64,000 nucleotides of DNA from positions 17,294,721 through 17,358,720 of the forward strand of contig NW_025062479.1 in NCBI RefSeq assembly GCF_000002995.4, in the 5' to 3' direction. Under the pieces are notes generated by a model, which searched no databases, was not told where the DNA came from, and saw only the letters and a program-made list of their open reading frames with translations. Of the stretch, positions 26,750 to 38,673 are shown piece by piece (within the stretch, counting starts at the first letter, position 1; every line of letters begins with the position of its first letter). This DNA is from Brugia malayi (Eukaryota; Nematoda; Chromadorea; Rhabditida; Onchocercidae). Made by a program: the position numbers and the translations under genes.

Positions 26750-28099
26750 TCAAATAAATGAAAAAAAGAAAGGAACCGTACCATTTAATACTGCTAAGAT
26801 AGCAAGAGCTATGTCAATCCATGAAAAAGTTGATGCCCATTGATCAATTGGCTTCCAAGCTACGTGATACCAACGTAGCGAAGCCAAAATACTGTCAGTA
26901 ATAGTTGCAAGATTCATAATTAGCATAATGCATAAGCCCAGACAATATATGAAAGCTGGCCAATACAAATGAAGTGTACGAAGCATAAATAAGCCAGATA
27001 TTGAAACTATCTGAATAATGGAATAAATTGTATTAAGATTTTATTGTACTATTTCTTAATGATTAAATTTATCTTGAAAAAATACATAAATTTGTTATTT
27101 CAACTACAATATTAAACCATTTTTTTAAATTTCAGTTCTAGTATAACAAAAATTTTAAAAAGACAAAATTTTAACAACTTAAGGAAATTGTAAATTACAC
27201 ATAGTAGTTTTAACTGAAGAAAAAAGCTCTGTTTCATCAGTTTAATCTGAAATGTTACAAATTACCAAACGATATATTACTTTGATAACTGTAATTGCCC
27301 TGTTCTTAAATTTTCAAAATTATTTAAATTATAATTTATTTTATAAAATTCCAAAAGAAATTTTATTTTGAAAAATCGTTCAGAATTCTTTGTTAAAAAA
27401 ATTTATTTCTCCCTATTTACAAGGCAATTAACAATTATAACAAAAGGGTATTTAACAAAATTCAAAAAAATTTTTCTAAGAAATTTTTTTTGTAAAACAA
27501 GAAAAAATTTAACACAAAAAGACGTAAAAAATTTGCTAACCAAATTGAGTAATGGAATCCATATATTAGTACCATCAGTACAGTTTACTTCATCATACAT
27601 TATGCTATATTGTAATCCAAGGCAAAAGCAGAATATTCCGACGATAAATAATGTTGTAGCCAAGAAAAAATGGCCATAAATTAATCGGGTAAATATTGCC
27701 CATGGCTTTGTGGGAATATTTAGCAGTGAGCATGCATTAATTTTCTAATAAATAATGATAAATATTATTTATTTTGTAACAAACGTTAATAATAATTAAT
27801 TTTCAAAAATTGCTTTATAGACAGAAAAAAGGGTAACAAAACATTTTTTCATTTTTACTATTTCATAAATGAAGAAAAAATGGAAGAAAACTTATGTGTT
27901 TTACACTTCATTTTAACATAATACTAGTTGCATCACTTAAATATAATAAAGAAAATGTTAATCAAATGAAATCAGTTGATTTTGATATATTTTTATATCA
28001 AAAAGAAATCAAAAAAAAAAAAAAAAAGTTAACGAAATTATTTACCTCATCAAGGCTAAGAGCAACATGCGTAAATTTATTATTCAAATTTTCAAACAT
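26750..28099 (-). CDS. small multi-pass membrane protein, family unknown
   Basis: Three exons in phase: 28099-28046, 27744-27541 and 27010-26750. The ATG at 28099 is followed by an 18-residue soluble start. Exon 2 encodes a hydrophobic segment (about residues 35-60, ATTLFIVGIFCFCLGLQYSI) followed by a polar, probably extracytoplasmic loop with one cysteine. Exon 3 encodes two more hydrophobic stretches (IYCLGLCIMLIMNLA and DIALAILAVL), giving three or four membrane spans in about 173 residues. I do not recognise the family. As written, the frame ends at 26750. An alternative is a donor GTACGG after 26782 joined to a short exon 26508-26459, which ends SGGRER and is in phase; then the gene would overlap the last receptor exon on the opposite strand. 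No lesion is visible, unlike its neighbours on both sides. Confidence 0.6.
27251..27291. repeat. 41-base dispersed repeat, copy 1
   Basis: Matches 28164-28204 in the same orientation at 38 of 41 positions. All three differences are C/T transitions. This copy is in the intron between exons 2 and 3 of the membrane-protein gene. Confidence 0.8.
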
Positions 28100-28102
28100 T
28101 TT

Positions 28103-28128
28103 TCAATAAAATCGAATAATGTTATCAT
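28103..28128. repeat. 26-base direct repeat, copy 2
   Basis: Exact copy of 26671-26696, placed three bases outside the start codon of the minus-strand membrane-protein gene. The two copies therefore bracket that gene. Confidence 0.85.
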
Positions 28129-28163
28129 CAATTTGTTCTACATTTATCATAATTTTAACAAAA

Positions 28164-28204
28164 AATGTTACAAATTATCAAATGATATATTACTCTGATA
28201 ACTG
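28164..28204. repeat. 41-base dispersed repeat, copy 2
   Basis: Second copy of the 27251-27291 element, upstream of the membrane-protein gene. Divergence is three transitions only, so the duplication is not very old or is conserved. Confidence 0.8.
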
Positions 28205-31200
28205 AAATAAATAAAATACTATTTTTTTTTTGAAATAAATATAATATTTTTAGGTTTTTATGTCAATTATAATTTGTTGTCTAAATTTTGAATTTTATTC
28301 CCTTTTTATGATATAATAATTAAGATAAAGCAATTTCATTTAAAGTTTTTCAAATGTGTTAAATGTCAATAAAATTACTCTAATCGTTAATTTTTTTGAT
28401 AAATAATTTTTGTTGCAATTTCAATGAAAAAAAAAAAAACAAAAACAAAAGGAGATTCACAATAGAAGTTTCAATAAATTTCTTAACTTTATCTATTTCT
28501 GGTAAATTTTTTCCATTTTTACTTGAAAACTTTCGAATAAACTTATATGGTTGTTTAGACTGGATATTTTAATTATACAGTTAAAGCTTTAATTATACAA
28601 TCAAAAATTAACTACAAAATTACCTGTGTTAATTTTATTTAATTTACTACGAATGATTGCATAAATTTATCAGTTTTAATATTTACAAACTAATTAATTA
28701 ATCAGCTCTATTATCTCTAACATTATTAATGCCCTTATATTCATAAGCTTATTAGTTTTATCCACAAACTCATTTCAAAATATATTTAAAAAAAAATCGA
28801 AACCAAAAATTGCTTTAATGTTTTTTTGCGTTTGATAGAAAAGGAAAAAAAAATTGAAACTGAGATAGAAAGCATTGCAAAAATGCAATAATTGATAAGA
28901 AAAGAGAAATCAATTTAACTGTTTAATTTAATAATAACTGAGAATGATTCAGATGTTTTTGTTGTTGATAAAAATTTTGATACAAATATAATTAATCACA
29001 AAAATCAATTATTCCCCTATATTTTTACTCTTAAAAATATGCTTCTAATTATTATATCATCAAATTAATTAGCATTCCAAACTTATCAAATATATCAAAA
29101 AAATAACTAATCACTTTTAAGTGAACAAAGCAACAAAAACTACGTTGCATTATTCACCGGTTTTATTCTCTCACCTGAATTGCAACCTGAAAAATTCATC
29201 AGAAATATCAGCTGGAGTGCAGTCTGGAAATTTTACTGGAATATATGATTGCTCATTTTAGAACTATTCATGTTACCATTTAATCGGAATCAACACTTTA
29301 ATCCATCTTAAATACGAAAACAATATTTTTAATAAGTAAACAGTTTGCAACAAATAAATGAAATGAATATTTTACAGTTTAAATTTTCAAATCGAACAAT
29401 TTTCCTAGTTAATAAATTATCGTGGATTTTTATGTATAATAATAATAATAATTACCGCACAAACAATTTTATTTCTTATGAAAATAATTTTGTTTTTATT
29501 ATTTTCCTCTTTTCTTTTCTAAGAAAACGCTAACTTTTTGTTAAAAATGAATAAATATTAGTGTTTTCTACTAGTAAATATTGCAAATAATATTCAAAAA
29601 ATCAAAAAATGAAATTAAAATTAAAAAATTCTTTTTTCGTGACAAAGTATGGAACAAAAATTTTAACAAATATAAATGGAAGGATCGTGAAAATTAAGAA
29701 GTGAAAAAAAAAAAGAAGAATGAAAGCATTTTTAAATGCAAATGTAACTTTATTTTACTTTTGAGCACAATAAATAACAAAGTTAAAAAAGAATTCAAAA
29801 ACAAATTGGGAAAAGTTGAAGAGAAAAGTGCAAAATAAATTTTTTCGAATTGCAAACGATTATAATATTTATATTCAATTTATTGATGAAAAAAAAAAAA
29901 ATGTCAAACTGAAGAATTTTTTGAATGCAGGAATGAAATGAAATAAAAGAAACTATCAACATGCATACCCAATTACATTACTCTGACAATTGAATAAGCT
30001 TTTATAAAAAATAAAAAAAAAAAAAAAAAGGAAATAACTTCTCAGTTATTCAGTGATAATTTCTTCAACGATAATTTGTGTTCTATAAGTAATTTCTGTT
30101 TTCTTTGCTAGGAAGCATGATTAATATAAAAAATAAATGTAACAAAATTCTAACCTAAAAAGTAATTTCAGTGTTGTTTGAATATTAAAATACTATTTCC
30201 TACAACGAAAAAAAAGGTCCGCTAGTGTTTTTATTTAATGAAACATCAGAATATTTTAGAGAAAAGATAGAGGAAGATAATATGATACCTTTTTCAAATC
30301 AATAAGAAGTAATGAAAAATTGGTTCTTTTGATTAAAAATTTAAAAGTTGAAAAAAAGGCAAATAACTGTTCTTTACTATTATGCTACAAAAGTCTTAGA
30401 AAAATTGTGAAGGTTCAATTTATATGCTATTGTCAAATTTTACATTTTTTGAGTGCTGAAATTATCTGATAAATTTTAAAAGTGCAAAAGCGTCAATAGC
30501 TGCAACTATCTGTGCACACATTCAAAACTAAATTTTTTAACCTTTTTTCTTCTCGTTGAATTGTAACAAAACAAAAAAATGGAAAAAATTTCAAACTAAA
30601 AATCTGGCAATAATCTTTTTCCACATTTTCTTGAAAACATTTAGAAACTAACTAATATTTTCCTTCTTATCATTATTAACTCTTTGTTTATTATAATCGT
30701 TACCATTACTATTGTTACTATCACCATTGCAATAACTAAAGATTGAATAAGGGAAAAAAGCAAAGAGAATGTTAAAAGAAAATATTGAAATTACCATTAA
30801 TTATTATATATCAATAAAATAGACGCAGCGCTTATAGTAGTGATGGTGAATGAATAATGATAATAACTTAACTAAAAAAAAATTGTAAGAATTTTTAATT
30901 TCAGAATTTTTCATTTTTACTAACTTAAATTTAATATATATAGCACAAATTAAGCATCCGTTTCATTAATTGGGTAATTTGAAGCTTAATTAGATAAGTT
31001 TAAAATTAACAGTCATGCTAATAAATTTCATAAGCAAAATTTTGTTTCGGTTTTATTTAACAGGGTTTTTTCAACAAATTTTCCCATAATTTTGCTTGAT
31101 AAAATTAATTGGCTAGGAAATTTATTCATATTGATTGGTTAGTAAAGGAAAGAGAGAAAACAAATAAAATCCAACATGGAATTTGTTGAAATAATTTTCT

Positions 31201-32824
31201 TAATTCTTATGAAAATGGAATTTTGAAATATTGAATGTGAATTCAAGAAATTTCAATAATGACATATTATTTGTCATAAAATATAAAAGAAAAAACAAAT
31301 TGGAAGAAAAATTGCATTTGAAAAACGAGCAAGCAAAATGGAATGTTGTTGCTCAGAAAATTTTTGAAAGAAATTCATTTGCTTTCATGTTTTTAGATAA
31401 AATGAAATTGAGATGAAAATAAAGGTAGAAATAAAAGTGAAATAAAAGAGAATGATGGATGAAATGAAATGGAAATGAGACAAAATGGAGAGCAAAAAAA
31501 TGAAATAACTGTAAAATAGTTTTTAGCAAACTATTAAATCAAATAATGGCAAATTGGCAGTGTGTTATTTCAGATTTATTGTTTAGCACACAAATAATTT
31601 TACTCAAATTGAATGAATAAGGAAGTTTTTTAAGTAAAAGTTAATTTTTACAACTTGGTCATTAGGAAAAATTTTGCAACGATATAAGTGTTAATTGGTT
31701 AAATAGTTGATATTTGATGAATAGTTAACATTCTGTATTTAATTAATCCTCAATTGCTTGATAGGTAGCGAACGCCATGGTCAACTTTAACGCTTCTTAA
31801 TTAGCTAATTAAGTTTAATCAATTCAATCAATGGACCAACTGGTCGATTGCTGCTGTTGGCTAACCTAACTGATAGTAGCTGATAAAAACTGATTAGCTG
31901 ATAGTTACCGATTGATTGCTTAATATTTATTTACTTCATAATTATTGCTTGCTGATTATTGAAACTTATTAATCAATTTGATATTGATTGATTTATTGAT
32001 ATTGCATTATTTCAGTATTGGTTAGTTGGGGCTCATCACTTATTTAATAGGTTATAAACAGCAAATTCATTCAATTTAACTAGCAAAATTAACTTAAATA
32101 ATAGAAAATTTAAATCTAACTAACTTAAGAACTAAAACGTAAAAATTTTTAGTTAGCTACGTTTAGATGCTGTCTCTTATTCAATTCATATAATAGTAGA
32201 TACAGTTCAATAATAATACATACGGATTCAATACCGTATATGAATTTTTGTTGATTCAAGCATATTTTATTTCAGAAGTTAAAGTATTTTAATTGAGAAA
32301 GAATGCTTACTTATGCTTTATGTTTGCAGTTACTATATAAACTATAAATGACAGTAACTTTATTTTATGAATTGTTTAATTTTTATATAATAATTGCATA
32401 AAATGAATTTTATCTTCGAAATGTAGTTTTGAGCAAAGCTTATTTAATCCTTTTTACGATATATTATTGTCCATTCATTGCAGGCTTGTTTTATCTTTAC
32501 CTTTTTCTATTGCTTGGCTCATAATTCGATGTTTTACTCTGTGTTGTTAACAAGGATGGTATTTGAGTCGGTTTCAGTGCTGGATTTTGTGTTGACTTCG
32601 ACTGTAAAGTTTGAGTCAACTTTAATTACCGATTTAGTAACCGAGTTAAGTAACTGGGATATAATAACTACGATTTCATTACCAAATTATTCAAATGATA
32701 AGTAATCAATGGTTCCAGGTTGTTTTCTGCAGATGTGTAAATAATTAATGGTTGGTTTGTTATTTTTTAATTATTGGTCACATGCAATTAAAGCAATCAA
32801 ACAAAATTGTTTTGGGGGCAATTT
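28205..32824. other. 4.6 kb very AT-rich spacer, no gene seen
   Basis: Dominated by A and T runs, with several poly-A tracts. Short open frames such as 31231-31416 have lysine/asparagine-rich content typical of random AT-rich DNA. No coding exon, hairpin or RNA gene could be supported. Confidence 0.5.
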
Positions 32825-32849
32825 TTAAACCACCTTTGCGATTACTGGT

Positions 32850-33560
32850 AGTTGTTTCTGCGGTTGCCGAGTTGAAACAGCAGGAGTTGTTGGTTGAATT
32901 TGTTTCTGAGATTGCTCAGTTGGGACAGATTGGGTTGGCTTCTGCGGTTGCAGTGTTGGAACAGTAGGAGTAGGAGCTGTTTGTACCGGTTGAACTTGTT
33001 TCTGTGGTTGCTGAGTTGGAACAACAGGAGCTGTTGGTACCGGTTGAATTTGTTTCTGAGATTGCTCAGTTGAGACAACGAGAACTCTCGGTGCCGAGTG
33101 GACTGGCTTCTGCGGTTGCAGTATTGGAACAGTAGGAGTAGGAGCTGTTTGTACTGGTTGGATTTGTTTCTGTGGTTGCTGAATTGGGACAGCAGGAGTT
33201 GTTGATACCGGTTGAATTTGTTTGTGCGGTTGCTGAATCCGGACAACAGGACCTTTTGGTACCGGTTGAATTTGCTTCTGCGTTTGCTGAGTTAGGACAG
33301 CAGCAGCTATTGGTATCTGTTGAAGTTGCTTCTGTGGTTGCTGAACGGGAGCAGCAGGAGTTATTGATACCGGTTGGATTTGTTTGTGCGGTTGCTGAAT
33401 CGGGACAACAGGACCTTTTGGTACCGGTTGAATTTGCTTCTGTGATTGATGAGTTGGGACAGCAGGAGCAGTTGGTATTAGCTGGACTTGTTTCAACTGT
33501 CCTTGAACTATATCAGCAAGAGGTGCTGGTATCGGTTGAGTTGATTTCTCGATCTGTTGA
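32850..33560 (-). repeat. coding tandem repeat, about 18 residues per unit
   Basis: The terminal PTP exon contains about a dozen degenerate units of the form KQIQPVPxxPxVPxQQPQ, a period near 54 bases with some 60- to 69-base units. The repeat also opens a long mirror frame on the plus strand (33172-33690), which is a shadow. The tail is predicted to be disordered, perhaps binding SH3-like or WW domains; that is inference from composition. Confidence 0.85.
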
Positions 33561-34164
33561 ACCGGAACAGCAGAAGGCGCTTGTTCAACTTTCGATGATT
33601 GCTTCTCATTCGCAAATATCTGCAACGGTTGTGGCTGCTTTTGTTCAATTTTTGGTGGTTCTAATCTTAACACTGCTGCACGTTCTATAACTTCCTGTAC
33701 TGATTGTTTTGATTTTTGTGATGGTTCTTCTTTCTTCTCTTCTACTTTCATTATTGCTGCCTGATCATCAGTTCGTTCAGTTTCCGGTTGTGCTGTAATT
33801 TTCTGTTCTCTTGCAGCTTTTTTAGCTGCTAGCATAGCAGTATATTCATCGGAGAATTTTTCAGCTTTCTAGACAAAAAGTGAAGGATTAAATTAATTAA
33901 TGGTTAATGTTAATATAATCATTTTGTAACAATTTTAAATTAAGTTCCACTTCTCAAACAAATTCGTTTAGTTCTACTTCAAATTTTAGTGTGTTTACTA
34001 TTTCTACGTCAATTTTCTATGCTAACTATCACTAAAATGTTGCAATAAAAAAGAACGGAATGCCTCTTGTAATTCAGGTTTCGAATTGAATAATCCACAT
34101 GCATCTGCATATGCAACCAAACATCGTACCACATATACAAGTTGTTCATCAGTTTGAATAGCAC

Positions 34165-34262
34165 TCATAGCATAATTATATAAAATTATATAAAAATAAA
34201 GATTTATATAAAAATAAAGATTATTTAATAATTATATAAAAATAAAGATTATTTAATAAATA
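34165..34262. repeat. AT-only tandem repeat at a PTP splice acceptor
   Basis: Two to three copies of a unit like AAAATAAAGATTATTTAATA, mixed with TATATAA spacers, lie exactly where the acceptor of the QTDEQ-containing PTP exon should be. On the minus strand the segment from about 34162 to 34275 contains no AG dinucleotide. Confidence 0.8.
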
Positions 34263-37200
34263 ATTCATGTTTTAGCTTTAAAATTAACAATAATCCGCTG
34301 ATAAAAAATTGCAATTCTTTAATTTTATTTTCATCCTAATAATTTTTAAAATTCTTATTTAAAATTAAAAAAAAAAGACAAAAGTAGGCAAAACAATTTA
34401 TCGATTTAAACAATTTTCTTGTTATCAATTACATGTATGCTATAATTGATAATTCTTTTTTTCTTTCTTATGGAATATAAAAACATAAGTTTTTTGATAT
34501 ATAAAATGAAATATAAGTTAAAAAATAAAAATTTTTACTTTAGTATGGTTTCCTTTTTTTTTTAAAAAAAAATTTCATCATCATTTTCAAGTGCTTTGAT
34601 AAGTGAAGTTTCTTTGAAAAAATGAGTTTTTTTAAATATTAAAGTATATGCAATAAAACATAATAAAAATTTGAGCTTAGAAAGATTAAGGTTGAATTTT
34701 CTATTTTGATACTAATTAATGTCACCACATACTAGATGTCTTTGGCATACTAAATGTACTTATTTCATTTGTAAAATTATTTTTGAAATTCTTGACAAAA
34801 TCGTTGTGTAATTTTGTAAAATGTTAAATTTCAAAGAAAAAAGGAAGGACATACATCTTAATTTTTTAACCATATCAATAAGAAACAACGGTTTTCCGGA
34901 TAGAATTTGTTGTAAACCCATTTCGATAGCAACTATGCAGCCGGTACGACCAATACCTGCTGAGCAATGAACAACCGTAGTACGATGCAGCGACTGTCGT
35001 ACAATTCTTAATATCCGAAATGGAGCCAATACACTTGTTGGTACACCTTTATCAGGCCTTTAAGAATTTTTGAACTTAAGAACAAAAATCACCGTAAGTT
35101 GTAATAAAAAATTAAAAAAAAAAAGAACAATCATTCAATAATATATCATTTGATTTTTCTCTTTTTTTTGAAACTAATTTTTTCAAAAAAAAAAAGAGTA
35201 ATATGTGTTTGATAGTTAATCGAATATTTTTATTTTCAGCTTGTAAAGTTGATATTATAAAGGTTGTATCCTTATTATCATTAACCTCAGAACATGATAC
35301 TTGTATATCTGTAAATCTATTACGATAGCTTATCTATTGTGTCAATTACGGCAATAAAATCAATTAAATAATGTACCATAACAGCTCGTTTATTACCTAA
35401 TTAATCATTTCCACTTTTAATATATTTATTTATTATTTATTTACACTATTGAAAAAAATAAATGGTAAATTAAAAATATATATAAAATAATATTATTGTA
35501 TGTATTATATGATTTCATATACACAAAAATGAAACTAAATAAATCAATTAATCCACTTTCCTAAAAGAATTACTTTTTTTTTTCTGCATATGCTTTCTTC
35601 TAAAAAAAATCACTCTCATACGCTCTTCTAAAGAAATTATTTGTTAAAATATCTTTAAAAAATATGAATTTAATAAGAATAGGAGTGTTGCGCAATGGAA
35701 AAGTAATGACCATAAGTGGACACAATACGAAATAACTTTTGACCTTAGCTGTATTAACTGACTGTAGTAAAATAGCATTAATGGGCTATAAGATAGATCA
35801 CAACCCAGAATTCATTGAAAAAATAGGTTGTAATAACCATATTTTGTTCAAGAATGTTCACTATTATCTTGTCTACTACTGTCCACCACATCTTATTCAC
35901 GATTATCATATCTTGTCCGAAAACGTTTTACTTATAAATACTTATAAATGTCCACTATGTGCTATTCTGAAGATCTTTCTCTTTTTCATCTTTGAAGAAA
36001 AAAAGATGCAAAAAAAAATTTTTCTATCGAAATAAATAAGACGAAGAAAGGAAGATGAACTGTTCATATTTTTATCTTTTAATCTGAATAATATGCGATT
36101 AGTGCTTTTGTTCAAATTGATTTGAATGAATGAAAACGGAATTATGGTCAAAAGAAATCTATGATAATTATATATTAATTAACCTCCAAATGTAAGCGAT
36201 GAGCCAACATCTTGTGGCCAGTATTGAAAGCATTTGTTTTTGCCACTTCAAGAATATTGCAGAGCATAATAATATTGCTTACTTTTTCTTGCATTATCAT
36301 AATCCAGAAATCGTTTACTGTTATTTTCATTGGTCCCTTAATTAATTATTCGTCAATTACAAATGATGCTTATTTATTCTTCAACAATAAACTTACTTTG
36401 TAATTGCACTCTGAATAAATCAGCATATATTTTGATTGAAAAAATTTATTAATTAAAGAAATTCACTTTGCGAAAGTTAGGAGTAAAAATTTTCAAACAT
36501 TTACCTTTTTTTTTTTTTAATGCAAAAATATGTGTTTTATTAATCCAAGAAAATATTTAAAATCGATTATTAAAGAAAATTATTAATGATAAATATAAAA
36601 AAGAAAATGTTCTTTTAAATTTCGGGAAATCAATTGAAATAGCTATTGCTTTACCTGAGTACAAATGAATGAGTTCAGGAATGGATCACCTTTAACGTGG
36701 TTTGCGTGAATATAGTCAGATTCTCCCTCCTGCAATACAACACGTGTCTTATCAATGCATATCACATCTGCAAATATATTTCGTTTTGTCAATATTTTAT
36801 GGTCATTTTTTCTACTACCATAATCATCAGATTATATGATAACAGTACTTTGTTTACGGCTATCATATCAATATATATTAAATTGAACTGCTCAAGGAAA
36901 TTTAGAAGTACACCTATTTTATTATCACTCTAATTACAATATAAGGAAACACAATCGAATCAAATCACTTCATCTCAAACATTTAAATCAATTACCTGCA
37001 TCATTTATTAATAATTATTACAACAGCTAACAATTTACAAATACATTAAGCAAAAGTGCTACTTTTAAGTGTAAATGTATGCGTGAATTAATAACTGAAT
37101 GCAAATTAGCATTACAGTTAATAGTTTACTAATAGTTTTTAATAATTATTATGGTGTAGCATTCATTAATTTTTATTAATGGCATTCAGCTAATAATTTT

Positions 37201-38673
37201 TTCATATACAGTTTTTTTTGTAATAATTTTTAAATTTAAAAAATCAAAAAAAAAAAATGCAATAAACCCTTATAACGATTTTTTTTCATATTTTTATCGA
37301 ATGCTGTATGTGACATATCTGGTGGAATGTACGTTTTTAGATCAGCTTGATATTGCTTCACAATTCCATCCACACCAAGCTCAAACATTTCCTGATAAAA
37401 TTAATGTAATCATAGTTTTAAAAATTTATATAAGATTTTTGTTAAAGAATATTTACTTATCAGCATTTAGTTATATGTAATTAACAATCATCATTAGTAC
37501 ATATTATATTATTCGTATTGCCCTAACTATCACAAATTATCATTCGCTATTTTTCATTGGTGGTATAAATTAGGCAATTTGAATATCATCTTTAAAATTA
37601 GAACACTGATTACAGCATTTTTTTTAAATCATTTTAATGATTTAGGAATTGAAAAGTTTAAATCTGTGTCATTTCATTTAAACTTCTGTAATTACCACTT
37701 GCTATAAAATTCATTAAAAGTTTGCTTATTAAAAAAAAATTAATTGTTGATATCGATTACCAATAAAAAATTTGAATAATTCTCTTTTTGTTCATCAGTA
37801 ACCGGAAATTGCCTTAATTTTTTTTTCCTAGCTCTTATCGATTTTTCTTCCTGCAAATAAAAATCTCAAAATGGTTTCACAAAAAAAAAAAAGAATAACA
37901 ACACAGATCATAGTTATTTATAATGCTACCCGAAAGTTACTCATATATAGAAATTACCTTGATAAATTTAAATAATTAGATGTATAACACACATTAACAG
38001 TAATATGTTAAAGAAAATAATAGAGAAAATATAATAGAAAAAAAATTCAATAATATGTCAAAGAAAATTCTGAGATACTGAACTCATCTATTTAATATAA
38101 AAGCAATTGTAATAAAGAAAATAAAATTGAAATGGAAAAAGAATGAAATGATTCGATACAATAAATTATTTTTTGCTATAAGTCTTAGTGATTTTTTTTT
38201 TTGAAAGCATATGCTAATGTTATTTAACGTATAAAAAAAAAGGAAAATATTTTAAAACAAACCGTATTTTTCTTTTTTTCTCGTTTACTTTTACTTTCGT
38301 TTAATTTTTCTTTTTTCTTCCTCTTTCGTTCTCGTTTACTTTTCAACGAAAATGTGTTAAAAAAATCATTTTTCTCAGCTCTACTTGACTTCTCATCATT
38401 ACCTTTTGCTTTTCGCCTTTCTCGTTTACTTTTTGTCTCTAGAAGAGAAACAAAAAGTTTTTGTTTTGTTTTTTTTGAAATAAAATAAAGTATTTGAGAA
38501 AATTTTTTTTTTTTTCTTCCCATTTCATTAGTTAAAAACAAAAACTAATGCATTTAATTACAAACTGTAAAATTATTTGAATCATTCTTGTCATCGTTTT
38601 TATTTTGCAATTTAACAATAACTGAAAAAATTAAATAAAAGTTATGAAATTGCGAGGTTTTTTTTTTTTTAAT

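Larger units (their letters stand above)
32825..38541 (-). pseudogene. protein tyrosine phosphatase with Pro/Gln repeat tail, frame-damaged
   Basis: Classical cysteine PTP of the nematode-expanded non-receptor type. Exons, high to low: 38541-38263 (lysine-rich start, MGRKKKK at about 38526), 37850-37761, 37391-37268, 36767-36655, 36336-36184, 35308 to about 35200, 35057-34855, about 34166-34033, 33864-32825. Seen motifs: GVDGIVKQY, KNRYKDVICID, SDYIHANHV, FICTQGP, KCFQYWPQDVGSSLTFG, PDKGVP (WPD loop Asp), the catalytic loop VHCSAGIGRTG, and the Q-loop QTDEQ. The last exon encodes a charged helix, then a long proline/glutamine repeat tail. Damage: exon 36336-36184 is one base short, shifting frame between LCNILEV and KCFQYW. 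The piece before the WPD loop has no usable donor. The QTDEQ exon has no AG acceptor for over 100 bases. The active-site residues themselves are intact, so either a recent pseudogene or sequence errors are possible. Confidence 0.82.

Noticed and set aside
33172..33690. 172-codon open frame on the plus strand
   Set aside because: It is the mirror frame of the Pro/Gln repeat exon of the minus-strand phosphatase; repeats of the opposite strand produce long open shadows.
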